NCBI GenBank assembly: GCA_036674765.1
Contig: JARVKI010000057.1
Span: 124,001-188,000 of the forward strand
DNA length: 64,000 nucleotides
Direction: 5' to 3'
DNA from: Seiridium cupressi
Lineage: Eukaryota > Ascomycota > Sordariomycetes > Amphisphaeriales > Sporocadaceae
Part shown: positions 36,270 to 47,254 of the stretch, one piece after another
How the letters are laid out: every line of letters begins with the position of its first letter
How positions within the stretch are numbered: position 1 is the first letter of the stretch
Notes under the pieces: generated by a model
The model's database searches: none
Seen by the model: the letters and a program-made list of their open reading frames with translations, nothing else
Told to the model about the DNA's origin: nothing
Program-made: the position numbers and the translations under genes

Positions 36270-37903
36270 ATGGCTACCAAGCGTGCAGATACCAAAGTCA
36301 TCGTCGTGGGCGGCGGAGGCACAATTGGCTCCTCGACTGCACTGCATCTCCTTAGAAACGGCTATACTCCAGCCAACATCACGGTGCTGGACACGTATCA
36401 GATCCCTTCGGCACAGTCTGCTGGCCATGACCTCAATAAGATCATGGGCGTGCGGCTACGCAATAAGGTTGATATACAGATGAGTCTGGAGGCAAGAGAG
36501 ATGTGGAACGAGGACGAGCTGTTCAAACCATTCTTTCACAATACTGGCAGGGTAATGATCATAGTCGCCCTTCTGTCCTTCCCCAGATTCTTAGCGCTAA
36601 TTAAAATTAGCTCGATTGCGAACACACAGAAGATGGCATCAAGGGTTTGCGAGCGCAGTATCAGACACTACTCGATGCGGGTGTTGGCCTGGAAAAGACC
36701 ACTGAGTGGTTAGACAGCGAGGAGGAGATAGTAGCTAAAGTGCCACTACTGGAACGGGAACAAATCAATGTGGGTAAAAATTCTAGTACTGGAGGTGAAC
36801 CACGCTTACAGAGCATCATTCAGGGATGGAAAGCGATCTGGAGCCAGGACGGAGGCTGGCTAGCCGCAGCGAAGGCTATTAATGCGATAGGAGAGGTGCT
36901 TAAAGAGCGTGGGGTCAACTTCGGATTTGGCGCGTAAGACATCGTTAAAGACAGCGGCCAAGACATCACTAATGGGACTCATAGTGCTGGTTCGTTCAAG
37001 CAGCCTCTTTTCGAGTCGGATGGTACCACTTGTATAGGCGTTGAGACCATAGACGGGACCAAGTATTACGCCGACAAGGTTGTCCTGGCTGCTGGAGCGT
37101 GGAGCCCTACTCTAGTAGACCTCGAGGACCAGTGCTGTTCCAAGGTGAGACAACCAGGGCTGATACCTCATAATATTTGCTAACGATGTCGAATCAAGGC
37201 TTGGGTATTTGCACATATTCAACTTACCCCCGAAGAAGCTGCTGAGTACAAAGGCAACCCTGTGGTCTACAATGGAGAAATCGGCTTTTTCTTCGAGCCT
37301 AATGAGTGAGTATTCCTGCGCTTTGGTAGCCAAGACAGTATTTCTGATATTCCCTGCGGACACGGCATCATCAAGGTTTGTGATGAGTTTCCAGGGTTCT
37401 CTCGATTCAAGCAACACCAGCCTTACGGAGCGATTTCTCCCAAACAAATATCCGTCCCGCGATCGCATGCCAAACATCCCACCGACACATATCCAGATGC
37501 GTCCCAAGTCACTATTAAAAAGGCTATCTCGACGTTCCTACCTAGATTTCAAGAGAAAGAGCTTTTCAACCGGGCGATGTGTTGGTGTACCGATACGGCA
37601 GACGCAGCATTGCTGATATGTGAACACCCAAAGTGGAAGAACTTCATCCTCGCAACCGGTGACAGCGGGTAAGTCATCCTACATTTACTTCTTTCGAGCA
37701 TGGCTGACCTATCAAGGCACTCCTTTAAGATTCTACCGAATGTGGGCAAACATGTGGTCGAACTGATAGAAGGCTCGCTCCCTGAGGACATGGCTCACGC
37801 TTGGAGATGGCGACCTGGGGGTGATGCGCTCAAGTCTAGACGTGCGGCACCACCAAAAGACCTCGCGGACATGCCAGGTTGGAAGCACGACCCCAGACTG
37901 TAA
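36270..37903 (+). CDS. Fructosyl-amino-acid oxidase (amadoriase), seven exons
   Basis: FAD enzyme that oxidises Amadori products (fructosyl amino acids) to glucosone, amino acid and hydrogen peroxide, normally in peroxisomes. Exons: 36270-36551, 36611-36769, 36824-36933, 36985-37144, 37199-37305, 37339-37668 and 37717-37903, giving 444 residues. The FAD-binding motif is VIVVGGGGTIGSSTALHLL; further marks are SAQSAGHDLNKIMGV, GWKAIWSQDGGWLAAAKAIN, KYYADKVVLAAGAWSPTLVD, CDEFPGFSRFKQHQP and ATGDSGHSFKILPNVGKHV. The flavin-linking Cys region CWCTDTADAALL is present. The C-terminus is PRL, a weaker variant of the usual AKL/SKL peroxisome signal. Intron 2 (36770-36823) is 54 bases, so retention would keep the frame open up to the donor of intron 3. 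Exon 6 adds about eight residues before GIIKVCDEF that I do not recall in the family; 37330 is an alternative start for that exon. Confidence 0.88.
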
Positions 37904-38120
37904 GATGATAGAATGACCCGGGATAAGAAATTAGCTGCGAAGCCATGTATAGTTCTACATGAGTGTGGTTCAGTCATTTGAGTCGCACCGGCTTACGTGC
38001 TTTACGAGTCAAGTGCGAATAGCATTGTAGACTCGGTCCAGGGAAGGTTCTATACAGGTTCCGTGAAAAGGTTGACATAAATCACATTCAGCCTTGCTAA
38101 ACTATTCCACAGTGGCCTGA

Positions 38121-39190
38121 TTACGACTTACTGTACTTGGAACCAATGCCCTTCTGCACAGCCGGACGCTCTGCAATTCTGTCAATCCACTTCAACAAGT
38201 GTGGGAAAGCTTCCATGTCCTGCTTCGTGAAGCTGAGCATCTCCCAGGCCTTGATCCAAGGCCAAGTCTTGATATCTGCTACCGAGTACTTGCCCTTGCC
38301 CATTCCGGCAAGGTACTCCCTAGGCTCGCCGGTGTATTTGCCTGAGAGACGGATCTCGAGCACTCCAAAAACGCGAAGTGTCTCGTTCTTGAAACGGTTG
38401 ATGGCGTCTGAGAAGCAATTAGCTACTAGTCACATGAGGCGGGATGCAAACTTACACTCAATCTTCTCGGGAGCAGCGCGGCTAAAATGGCCTACCTGGC
38501 CCATATAGGGTGCGACTGAACCATGGCAGAAAAAGACTCATTGAAGGGCTTCGTTTCGCTCCAACTCGTCCTTGAACCCAAACTTGTCTTCCTTGTCGGC
38601 TTCCTTTAGGAGATACAACAGCTCGGCGGATGTCTCGTGGACAGTGAAGGGGGGGCTCTGGTTGTTGTCAACCAAGACCGGGATGCGGCCATTGGGATTG
38701 AGCCGGAGGAATCCTATGAAGAGCGGATCAGCGCATTTTCTACGTTGGATTGGCTCATTCGGCCTTGGTATGCAAAAGACAGCGGATCAACCGGCCGCGT
38801 CTCATGGTGGTGATAATGTGCATGTCACGAAGGGACAGCGTGCCTAGGCGACCTACATTCTTTCTTTTGCTCGTTTGTCCCAATGTTAATTAAAGTCGTA
38901 GTCCATGTTGTTCCGTACACCTCAGCCAATTCCTCCAGGAAGATCTGGACTGCCTGGCCATTGGGCGTGCTCATGGTGAGTAGGTGGAGCCCTTTCGCAT
39001 TCTTGACCTCATCGGGAGTCTCGGAGACGTATAGCTTGTCCGCCGTATTGAATGCTGGTGCTGTCTGGTGAAATGACCTAATTGGAGTTGTATATGCTCG
39101 TGTAAGGCGGCGACAGTGTAGTGCAGGCCGGTATGATGTGAATGTAGAAGATAGTTGTCTGACGAGACGTGATGCGTTAATGGCTGCCAT
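38121..39190 (-). pseudogene. Glutathione S-transferase (Ure2-like) with two nonsense codons
   Basis: The remains of a theta/Ure2-type glutathione transferase. Exon 1 is 39190-38857, exon 2 is 38713-38454, and exon 3 ends at 38121. A mitochondrial-type leader with FHQTAPAF precedes the thioredoxin-like half (TMSTPNGQAVQIFLEELAEV, FLRLNPNGRIPVLVDNN). The helical half follows (NRFKNETLRVFGVLEIRLSG, KYSVADIKTWPWIKAWEM). Where the family has Trp before FLRLNPNGRIP, the splice of exons 1 and 2 gives TGA. Where it has Trp in LQWLFF, exon 2 has a second TGA at 38540-38538. Both would be TGG to TGA changes. Apart from these the frame is fully open and family-like, so the loss is recent, or the gene is read in an unusual way. 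Splice borders were chosen by family continuity. Confidence 0.8.
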
Positions 39191-39827
39191 TTTATCATTC
39201 GTCAAGCTTGTCCGGGCATTTGTCATCGATGCACCTCCTACAGCGCGCAACACCACTGACGACATCCCCGCACGACACGACCCGGCTTGCATGTAATCCC
39301 GTCGAGATAGAGGGGACAGGCAGATTTCTCGGCACCGACACGGACGTAACAATAGCCACGGGGATCTGAGTTTCGAACAACGGGTATTTCAAATGTCTGA
39401 CGCAATAACCATGTTTGGTCTGATTGCATAAGCAATATTACCGGTACTAGCAATTCGTCGGTAGTTAAGCTTGCTTACATGTACATTAGCTACCTTGGGG
39501 AGGTCCACTGAATTTCGGGTCACCCGGCCCTTGCTGCATTTTCAACTCGCATTCAGCCCGCAACCGCGCTTTAGCTTATAAATTGTGTCGGTCAATTTGT
39601 CTTCGTCCTCTCAACGCCGATGAAACCGAACACAAAGGACTGAAAACACACGAAAGAGGAGAGCAATGGGCGGGAGTCAAATGACATTATGTGAGCTAGC
39701 GCATTTTGATCTATTGTTCGTCCCGTGAATCATAGACTATTTTGTACCCCTCAGTCTTCGTGACTTACTCCTAATTATTAGCGTAAAGCTGCCATAAGGC
39801 TTCTGATACCATCGCGCGTGAATCCGA
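39191..39827. other. Intergenic spacer
   Basis: This holds the former promoter of the GST and the 3' flank of the aspartic protease, both on the minus strand. Nothing else is seen. Confidence 0.5.
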
Positions 39828-41232
39828 TCAGGACTGACCAATATTGGGTGCAAACAGTACAGCGGGCTGGCCGTCAGCAGCTGAGTATGAGAAGACCGAA
39901 TACCAATTCTTGATAAAAGTGTCACCGACAATGTAGAGGTCATCGATACCAGTGAGGTCACCGCCAGAAAACCCGGCAATGCAGTAGCCGCCGGCTTCGG
40001 GAGTGATTTTCTCTCGGATCTCAGCGGCGAGAGCAGCGTCGCCAAGAGCCAAATCATCGATATCGCCAAGGCCTAGGGAACCAAGCTTGAAGTCAAGTGG
40101 GTTGATGGCCAGGTCGACTCCAGCAAAGGTGATGCTGGGGATGTTGCCGTCGGCTGTGCTGCAGGGATACAAATAGATTTTCTGGCCCTCAAGGGTGAGG
40201 CCGAAGCTGCCCTTGATTTGCGCGAACACAGCTGCGGCGGCAGCGGTCGGTGCAAGAAGGATAGTCGTGCCCGTGTCGATCGCCGCCTGGCCCTGGGTAT
40301 TTGCTACGGTTGAGCCTCCAACTTTGACACCGTCCAGATCGATTTGCCAGTAGGTCTGAGACGACACTGGCACCGTGACGAATTCGCCCGTATACTTGGT
40401 ACTGTCTCGTCCGCCGAGCGTCAGTTCTGAGTCCTTCTGGGTTCCACCAGAGACTCGACCGAGGTAGAAACCGAATTCATCAGCCTGGACTGCACCCTGG
40501 GCCACGAGGTTCTCAAAAAAGGTAGTGCCGTTGTCCTGAGCAATGGTGGAAAAGGCCATGCCAGCCAATCCGTCGGCGTCGATCTGGGTAAAGCCAGAAG
40601 CAGTAGTGACCGAGATGAGGGTCTGGTTGGTGGCAGTGAGACCGGCGATGGTGAATTCATCTACGTAGTTCTCGCCCTCCGTCGCTCCAGATCCATATTG
40701 GATGCTCGTCTTCGTTCCCAGGTCCGAACCACCCTGATCGTACTTGGAAGTGTGGACGCAACCCTTGGCTCGTGTGCAGGACGGCCCTGATCAAACCAAA
40801 TCGATTAGCTGAAAGAGTGACTTTTCAAGAGTCCTAGCCATTTCACTCACCCGGAACCCAAACATCAGCCGACCCGGTATCGAAGATGACGTTGAAGTTT
40901 TGTCCTCCAATTCCAACAGAGCCATAGTATGCGACGTCCTCACTGCCCAGCTGAGTCTGGTCGGTTATCGGCTCATTGGCCTGGCGCTTCGCAATTTGTG
41001 CCTCGAGTATTTCAGCCTGCTTCCTAGCGACAGGCTCGTAATAAGGCAGAGGCTTTAAGTTGTACTTGTGCAGAGTGTGGTTCAACGAAGCATAGATAAC
41101 GGCAATGTTGGCCTCGCCATTGGAGCGCGTAAGCAAGTTGCTAGTCCCAAGAGCAACCTTCTGCGAGGCCGGCTTGGCCGCAGGCAATGCCAGCGCTGCC
41201 GACAGCCACGATAATGCCACAACGGATTTCAT
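39828..41232 (-). CDS. Secreted aspartic protease (family A1, yapsin/candidapepsin-like)
   Basis: Two exons, 41232-40851 and 40786-39828, give 446 residues. A signal peptide (MKSVVALSWLSAALALPAA) is followed by a propeptide of about 65 residues. It has a dibasic site (AKRQ, about 81-84) that a Kex2-like protease could cut. The two catalytic aspartates are in VIFDTGSADVWV (Asp about 118) and AAIDTGTTILLA (Asp about 298). The flap tyrosine lies in SIQYGSGATEGENY, and the C-terminal lobe has DLYIVGDTFIKNWYSVF. There is no GPI-type hydrophobic tail, so the enzyme is probably released. Length and motifs match intact A1 proteases. The start at 41232 was preferred over the in-frame ATG at 41283 because it opens directly with the signal peptide. 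Confidence 0.93.
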
Positions 41233-42231
41233 GATGTACCAAAATGCAAACGAGTGACGGAAACTAATATGGATAAACTTCAAGAAAGACTCGTCTGTTC
41301 ACTGTCCCGGCTAAGGGCATCGTGTTCTTGTATATTGCCTCGGTCACGTCACGTCGCCCTGATGGTAGACTCCAATTATTTTCATTTCGTCCTCCAGACC
41401 ATTACACCAATCGAAACGGAAGAGTATCTGAATGCAGGCAGTTCCTTCAAGTAGTGTCGCATTCATGCTGCGTTGACGATGGCCATAGCAAAGGCAGGTT
41501 CACTCGGATAGGGTACACCTGCCAATAGCTTCCTCTCTAGCTTTTGACCCGCTACGCATCCAAGGCCGTTGCGTGGCCCAATGAAGTAGGTATTGACGGA
41601 ATCATATGAAAGAAGGTATTGAATGGTAAAGCTCGAACCACACGCGAGAGAGAAGCCCGCCGCTATTATCCGAGCTGGTTGCCGGATTCATTGGCTTGAA
41701 TTGCGTGACCTTCTACTTTCGGCAGCCCAAATTGAGTGCCTCACGACGATCCAAAGAAACTTTCCAAGAGAAATCTGGAGTGGATTATCGTTAATAAGAA
41801 AAATCTTGGCGTTTGTTTGAACATTCAGTTCATACTTGCCAATGAATAGTTTGCTCGAGGCCGCTCGATAAAGCGCGTTGAGGACAAAGCCACCTCAGCA
41901 CTATCATTATGGCCCCCTATGGTTTGACTAAATCTGTTTCTGGATTGAAATGGCATACTAATTGACTGGATCTTCCGAGCATATCACATAAAGAGTTCTT
42001 GTTAAGAATGAGTAATGAGCTCGCCTCATGGCAGTCCATCCGATTAGATACGGGATTGATGTCCACATCGATGAAATATCTCTGACATGCACACACACTT
42101 ATACAAATCGTTGAGTTTAACGCTGAAGCCTGGGTTTGGCCTCTCACATTACTCTACAAATTTGTTTAAATGTAAAAGTGCATATTTTGATCAAGAAGTA
42201 TCCAACTACTCTACCAACTCGGACACTGACC
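41233..42231. other. Intergenic region
   Basis: This holds the promoter of the aspartic protease and the 3' flank of the HET gene. No gene is recognised. Confidence 0.5.
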
Positions 42232-44729
42232 TCATACTAGGATGATAGTTTCCTTCTCGCTTTGGGGATTGAAAAGGGCTTCGTCTTCCTTATTATCGAG
42301 CCAATACAGCTGAAACCATCCGACTCGGACCCAGCTCAGCTTTGATGCGTCGCTCGGTCTCATGACCAACCCGAATGTTCCTCCGTCGCCCAAGCGACTC
42401 TTTACCAAGGGCAAGGCGGCAAGATCCCAGTCCCCCCTTGGGTTCATGTCAGGGCTCCATCGCCAGACCAATCTAGCAGTGCTCACAGCTCCTATGCTGT
42501 CTTCACATAAGCGTAATGAGCGACGTAAATAGCCTCCTGCCGAGCCATCCGTCAGCTCTGAAAAAACTTGTAGCAAATGACCCTGAATACAAAGTTCTCG
42601 GGACCGTCCCAAACCGTCAGATGCCGTCCTAGCAGTCGCCGATTTTTCTATCGTAGCCAGCTTGCTGAAATTTTGGGCGAAATCAAATCGATTTACTTGT
42701 ATGGCGCCCTCAATCGAGAGCCAGGACCATGATGGACCTGTCGCGTTCCTTTTTCCTGGCCTGGAACATTGCCTCATTATTTCTTCGAACAGATTGCATT
42801 CCCAGAGCCCGTGATCTAATCTCGCCTGGGTACAACGCTCGACCTCGACCGCTAAGGCAGATTTGGCATTCCACTTATCGCTTATGCGTGTGAGTTGGCT
42901 CGCAGTGTATTCCTTGACTAATTTCCACCAGAAGCCTTCCCACTCCTCCCAGGCACCTCCCCGAGAAGTGCTGAGTCGAATCGCTTGTAGCGCTGTCTTG
43001 ACTCCAGCTCCATGAGCAAGCGCGGGATCATTTGAATCAACAACGATATGCCGCTCTTGCATATCAGGACGAGCTTCTGATGCACTGCCTTCAATACACT
43101 ACAATATCTAGAGTTAGCGATGGCTTCTCCGAGTATTCTTGGCGAGCTATAGGAAATGAAAACACAAATTCTAACAGCGAATAGGGCTCAAGAAGGACGT
43201 GATAATTGTCAGAATAGACCAGAAAGGACATAAAATAGTGTCGAGATATGCTCACCTCCCAATACACCATCTTGGAGCCAAAGTGTAACGTACGAGGAGA
43301 CAAAGCACGCTCCTGTACAACCCAACCTCTACGGTGGAGTGGTGGTCGGAGACACCCTTCTGCACTTGGTCCTGAAACCTCATGGTTCCAGACCCAAACC
43401 TGATCTCTAGTCTTTGCATCTCCGTCACGCACCAACGTGGGTACGAGTTCCAATGGGTTGCGTGTGACGAAGCATCCAACACTACTATCCTTTGGCCCCT
43501 AGCGCCGCAATAGTGAGAACGGCACCCCCGTATATGTCGGCCATCTTAGGGATCTCGCGTGCCTTGTCTTTATTTGAATCTTGAATTATGCAGAGGGAAT
43601 CAATCCATAAGTATGCAAAGCCCAGACGCGCTGTAATGAGCGCCGCATCCCTAAAATTCCGAGGCAATTCGCTGATGGGTATATTTCGACGCAAGGCAGC
43701 CAGATCTTTCGAAACCAGCTGTATGATATTTTGCTCACCCCAGCAGTGGCTCAGTGCAAGATAATGAGCGTTGCAGGAAGGTTCGTCCGAACTCTGACAA
43801 AGCCGTACATGGTCCAGCATCCCATTCGTGCTCTCGATTCTCAAGACTCTTGTTGGCATGGGAACTTGGCCAGTTCTGTGATGGCATAGTTTGTGGCGCG
43901 TACGGCAGTGCCCGATCCAGCCCTTGGCGAGCGTGAACAAGGCATCCGTGTCAGTACGATCGTGCCGCAACGAGCCCTGAATTTTGGCATGTGGCTGATC
44001 GAAACTGAGGTTGATGGCCTTTTTTCCATAACGTTGGTGCGCGTCCTGGATTTCAATTCGACCAGGCCCATCGAAGCTTTTGTCGCCATACACACCGATG
44101 AGGACTTGGCTCGCTGAGTTCCGTGGCGGATCCGCACTTCCCTTGGCATCCGGGCTCGTCAGCAAGGAGCACAAGTGACATCCGTCAGATGCAGACTGAT
44201 ATAGTTCAGAGAACGTCTTATAACCAGCAAACACACCTGAATACAGGGGCTCATCTCGTTGAGTTTTCCTACCATTCCCTTCGATATAGATTCGAGGCTC
44301 CCCTTGCGCGCCTTCACTGGGACGTGGTCTAAAAGCTCGAGCCTTTGAAATGGTAAACTGACACAAATCATAAAAATTGTTCGGTTGGGCAGCACCATGG
44401 CGGCTGGTACTGAATGTAAAAGGAGTTTGCAATTGCTGCCTTGACGATGTGATCCCAAAAACAAACAAATCTGTTTGGTTCGCGCTGGCCTGTGGCCCTT
44501 GAAAGTTTGATCCTTCATCTGGTCTCGGATTTTGTTCCTCTGGCTCTGCAGATGGCCCGGCTATAGCATCACTTTTGAGAGGATGTTTCTTCGGCGTATA
44601 GACTATCGTGTCATGCTCGCTTGCTTGCGTTGGGAGCGCGTGAACATCTGGCCTCTGTGGTCCGTCCTCGTTCAAATCTTCTGGAAATTGCGAAGCCTGG
44701 AGTCTGGCTTTCTCAAACCAGGCATCCAC
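42232..44729 (-). pseudogene. HET-domain (heterokaryon incompatibility) protein, broken by a one-base frameshift
   Basis: Fungal non-self recognition protein with a HET domain, which can trigger death of fused cells. The reading frame from 44729 contains the classic marks: CHLCSLL, then YLALSHCWGEQNIIQLVSKD, then LPRNFRDAALITARLGFAYL with WIDSLCIIQDSNKDKAREIP. It ends at a TAG (43487-43485) just after IYGGAVLTIAALGAKG. The family continues SSVGCF, and that continuation is present one base out of register (SSVGCFVTRNPLELVP, then RGWVVQERALSPRTLHFGSK). The frame change is at the AAAGG tract about 43489-43493. After a normal intron (43255-43099) the C-terminal part runs to 42232 without stops. 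The N-terminal 100 residues are low complexity. Only one lesion is seen, so it may be a recent mutation, a polymorphism or an assembly error. Confidence 0.85.
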
Positions 44730-46147
44730 TTCTTACCGGGTAAGCACTTTGTTGTTGTATCGAGCGGACGCTTGCCATACTGTCCCCTCGAAAGGAATGC
44801 CGTGGTATGACATGGTATAATTCTGTGGACAAATGTCGTCGGGATGTGGTCTACTTTACAATTCCACGAAGTTGCGTATTGGGCTTGGTATGTGTGTTTA
44901 TATGTATCGGAACGCAATACGAACCAAGCCTCAAGCAACCCCAGGTATAGATGTTCCGCCCAACTAAGCGCCCTCATTCAGCCGCACCTGACGAAGAGTG
45001 GGGAGTTGCATTCAGCTGGTGGGCTCAGCTTTCGCTGCATTGGCAGCTTCACCGGCAGATTCGGCTAACGCACTGGCAAAGTAGAAAAACTGAAGGGCAA
45101 TTATAAAGAATGAGTATATTCCAGTATCATGCCTTTTTGACAGCCGGTCATACCGGAGTTCGCAGCTATAATCACTTCCATAACAAAGAATTTGACTTTG
45201 AGGGTGTCCGTCATTTTGCAACTTCGTCCTGGCACAATTGCAGCTATTTTTGCGACGCACATGGGCCAAATCTCGGATCGCTCCTTCATGCATTAGTCGA
45301 TATCAGTGTTGGCCTTGCGTACCTTAGGCTGAATTATTTATCTCATGCATACAATTGCGATCCGAATACGGCGAAGATTGTTTCACACGTCTCCCTTCAT
45401 TTGTGTGAAAATAGAAGGATTTTAGTGTTATTCGCGATAAGCTCCTGTGTTGTTTCTGCCCTAGGAAGATTGCAGGACCGGGATTAATTGAAACCATTGC
45501 CGAGCTACAAATGTGTTATCGTGACTGGCGACGCAAGTCGCGGCCTGCTAAAGGCCTTCATCGGTAAGGAATAATAATGTAAGTGTAAACACGTCGCCTA
45601 GATTTGCCCCGGTGTCCGCCCCGCTAGTTCGCTAATGATCACCCTAGCGATGAGATGTACCTCAGGTCCCAAGCAGCGAACAGCTCGGCATCTACTCGGA
45701 AGTTCAATCTATTCTGAGGATGGCTCGGGCCGACCCTCTCTTGTAGTGCGCTTGTTATTCAGTCGTTGATCGAGAGTCGTGCTCTGTGCCCCTTCATGAG
45801 TCTCTCTGCAATTTGACCGCTACAGTGAAGACTATAGACGCCGAGGGACTAGCAACAGGCTACGGCTTGGCTTTTGATGATTGTCATTGGAACATTCGCA
45901 ACTATTAAGCCGCTGTATAATGTTTGAGGGACATACCAGAGTGAGGCCAAGGGAAGGCACTAAATCTCGGGAAAAGCCTTTCGACATTTGCCCTGTTACC
46001 AGTCTCGGGTATGATCTCAACGTGCGGAGGAACCTAGCCGACGCTAGCTAGAAGATAAGAGCAACCTATAAACTTCGCAGCACCGGACCATCTCATGTAT
46101 CAATCACGACCAAAATTTACCTCCCAAGACATCACTCGTCCATCAAA
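44730..46147. other. Divergent intergenic region, 1.4 kb
   Basis: This lies between the HET gene (minus) and the flavin monooxygenase (plus). Open frames such as 45110-45487 show no domain pattern. A TATA-like box lies at 46067-46073. Confidence 0.5.
46067..46073 (+). promoter_or_regulatory. Candidate TATA box for flavin monooxygenase gene
   Basis: TATAAAC lies 75 bases before the ATG at 46148, a usual core-promoter distance. Position and sequence are the only evidence. Confidence 0.4.
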
Positions 46148-47254
46148 ATGGCGGACAATTCAATGTTCACCGAAGGGCAGTTCCTGCTCGGCACCTTCTC
46201 CAGTAACTGCAGTAGCGGCATGTCTGTGACAAAAATTCCAGAGCGATGGGTCAATTCATGGGAGAATAACCTGAAACTAGCCAAACTATTGGATGAGGCA
46301 GGAATCGACTTCATGCTCCCAATCGCCCGCTGGATTGGCTACGGAGGAGAGACTAACTTTCACGGTGACGTACTGGAGACCATGACCTGGGCTACCGGCC
46401 TATTGGCACATACTAAGGATATCAATGTCATTGCCACCATACATACAGTGGCCAATCACCCTGCTGTTGTTGCGAAGCAGATAGCAACGGTCGATAAGAT
46501 CAGCAACGGGCGCATTGGTCTAAACATTGTTGCGGGCTGGAACAAGCCCGAGTACGAGGCTCTTGGGCTGCAGTTGCCCGCCACCCACGAAGAGCGTTAC
46601 GGGTACGCCCAGGATTGGTTTGACGTTGTGAAATCCCTTTGGACGAAGACAGAATCTTTCGACTACGACGGCAAGTTCTTCCAATTGAAAAACATCCTAG
46701 GCCTTCCCCAGCCGTCCCGCAGGGTGCCCATCCTCAACGCCGCTGGCTCGGGCCAAGGACGAGAATTCGCGATCAACAACGCTGATTTCTTGTTCACGCC
46801 GGCTATCGACCTGGAGAGGTCCAAGGGTGAGGTCGCAGCTCTCAAGGCACAAGCGAAGGAGGCAGGGAAGAAAGTCGGAGTCCTGACGCTAGCGCATGTC
46901 GTCTGCCGGCCAACCGAGCAGGAAGCAAAAGACTTTCTCGCATACTTCTGCGAGAAGAATACCGATGAAGGTGCGGTAGATAACTTGGTGGCTCTTCAGT
47001 TCGCTCACGCGCAGTCGTTTCCCCACGATCTATTGGCTTTAATCCGGAATCGTATGGCAGCTGGCCATGGAGGCTATCCACTAATCGGCACCCCGCAGCA
47101 GGTTGCAGATGGCATTCTAGCTTTACATGCTGCCGGTTTTAACGGTACGACGTTATCATTCGTCGATTATGTGAAGGAGTTCCCTTACTTCAGAGACAAT
47201 GTCTTGCCGATTCTCGAAAAGGCAGGCATCAGACGCCCAGCAAGAAGTATCTGA
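46148..47254 (+). CDS. LLM-class flavin-dependent monooxygenase (SsuD/RutA-like)
   Basis: FMNH2-dependent monooxygenase of the bacterial-luciferase fold; relatives desulfonate alkanesulfonates or open pyrimidine rings. Intronless, 368 residues. It shows FLLGTFSSNCSSGMSVTKIP, LLDEAGIDFMLPIARWIGYGG, a VANHPAVVAKQIATVDKISN stretch and the strongly conserved GRIGLNIVAGWNKPEYEALG. HEERYGYAQDWFDVVKSLW and a late YPLIGTPQQVADGILALHAA also fit the family. No signal or membrane segment is seen. A flavin reductase partner would be needed and none is in the window. In a region where most genes have introns, its single exon and bacterial-type sequence suggest an old transfer from bacteria, although such genes are widespread in fungi. 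Substrate is unknown. Confidence 0.9.
   Translation: MADNSMFTEGQFLLGTFSSNCSSGMSVTKIPERWVNSWENNLKLAKLLDEAGIDFMLPIARWIGYGGETNFHGDVLETMTWATGLLAHTKDINVIATIHTVANHPAVVAKQIATVDKISNGRIGLNIVAGWNKPEYEALGLQLPATHEERYGYAQDWFDVVKSLWTKTESFDYDGKFFQLKNILGLPQPSRRVPILNAAGSGQGREFAINNADFLFTPAIDLERSKGEVAALKAQAKEAGKKVGVLTLAHVVCRPTEQEAKDFLAYFCEKNTDEGAVDNLVALQFAHAQSFPHDLLALIRNRMAAGHGGYPLIGTPQQVADGILALHAAGFNGTTLSFVDYVKEFPYFRDNVLPILEKAGIRRPARSI

Noticed and set aside
38538..38540. TGA read as tryptophan by a changed genetic code
   Set aside because: Several intact genes in the window (for example the methyltransferase, the TVT-repeat gene and the alpha-glucosidase) end in TGA, and intact genes use TGG for Trp.
36270..47254. 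A metabolic gene cluster made of oxidase, GST, protease and monooxygenase
   Set aside because: There is no polyketide synthase, NRPS, terpene synthase, P450 or cluster regulator, and the GST is broken; simple neighbourhood is the better reading.
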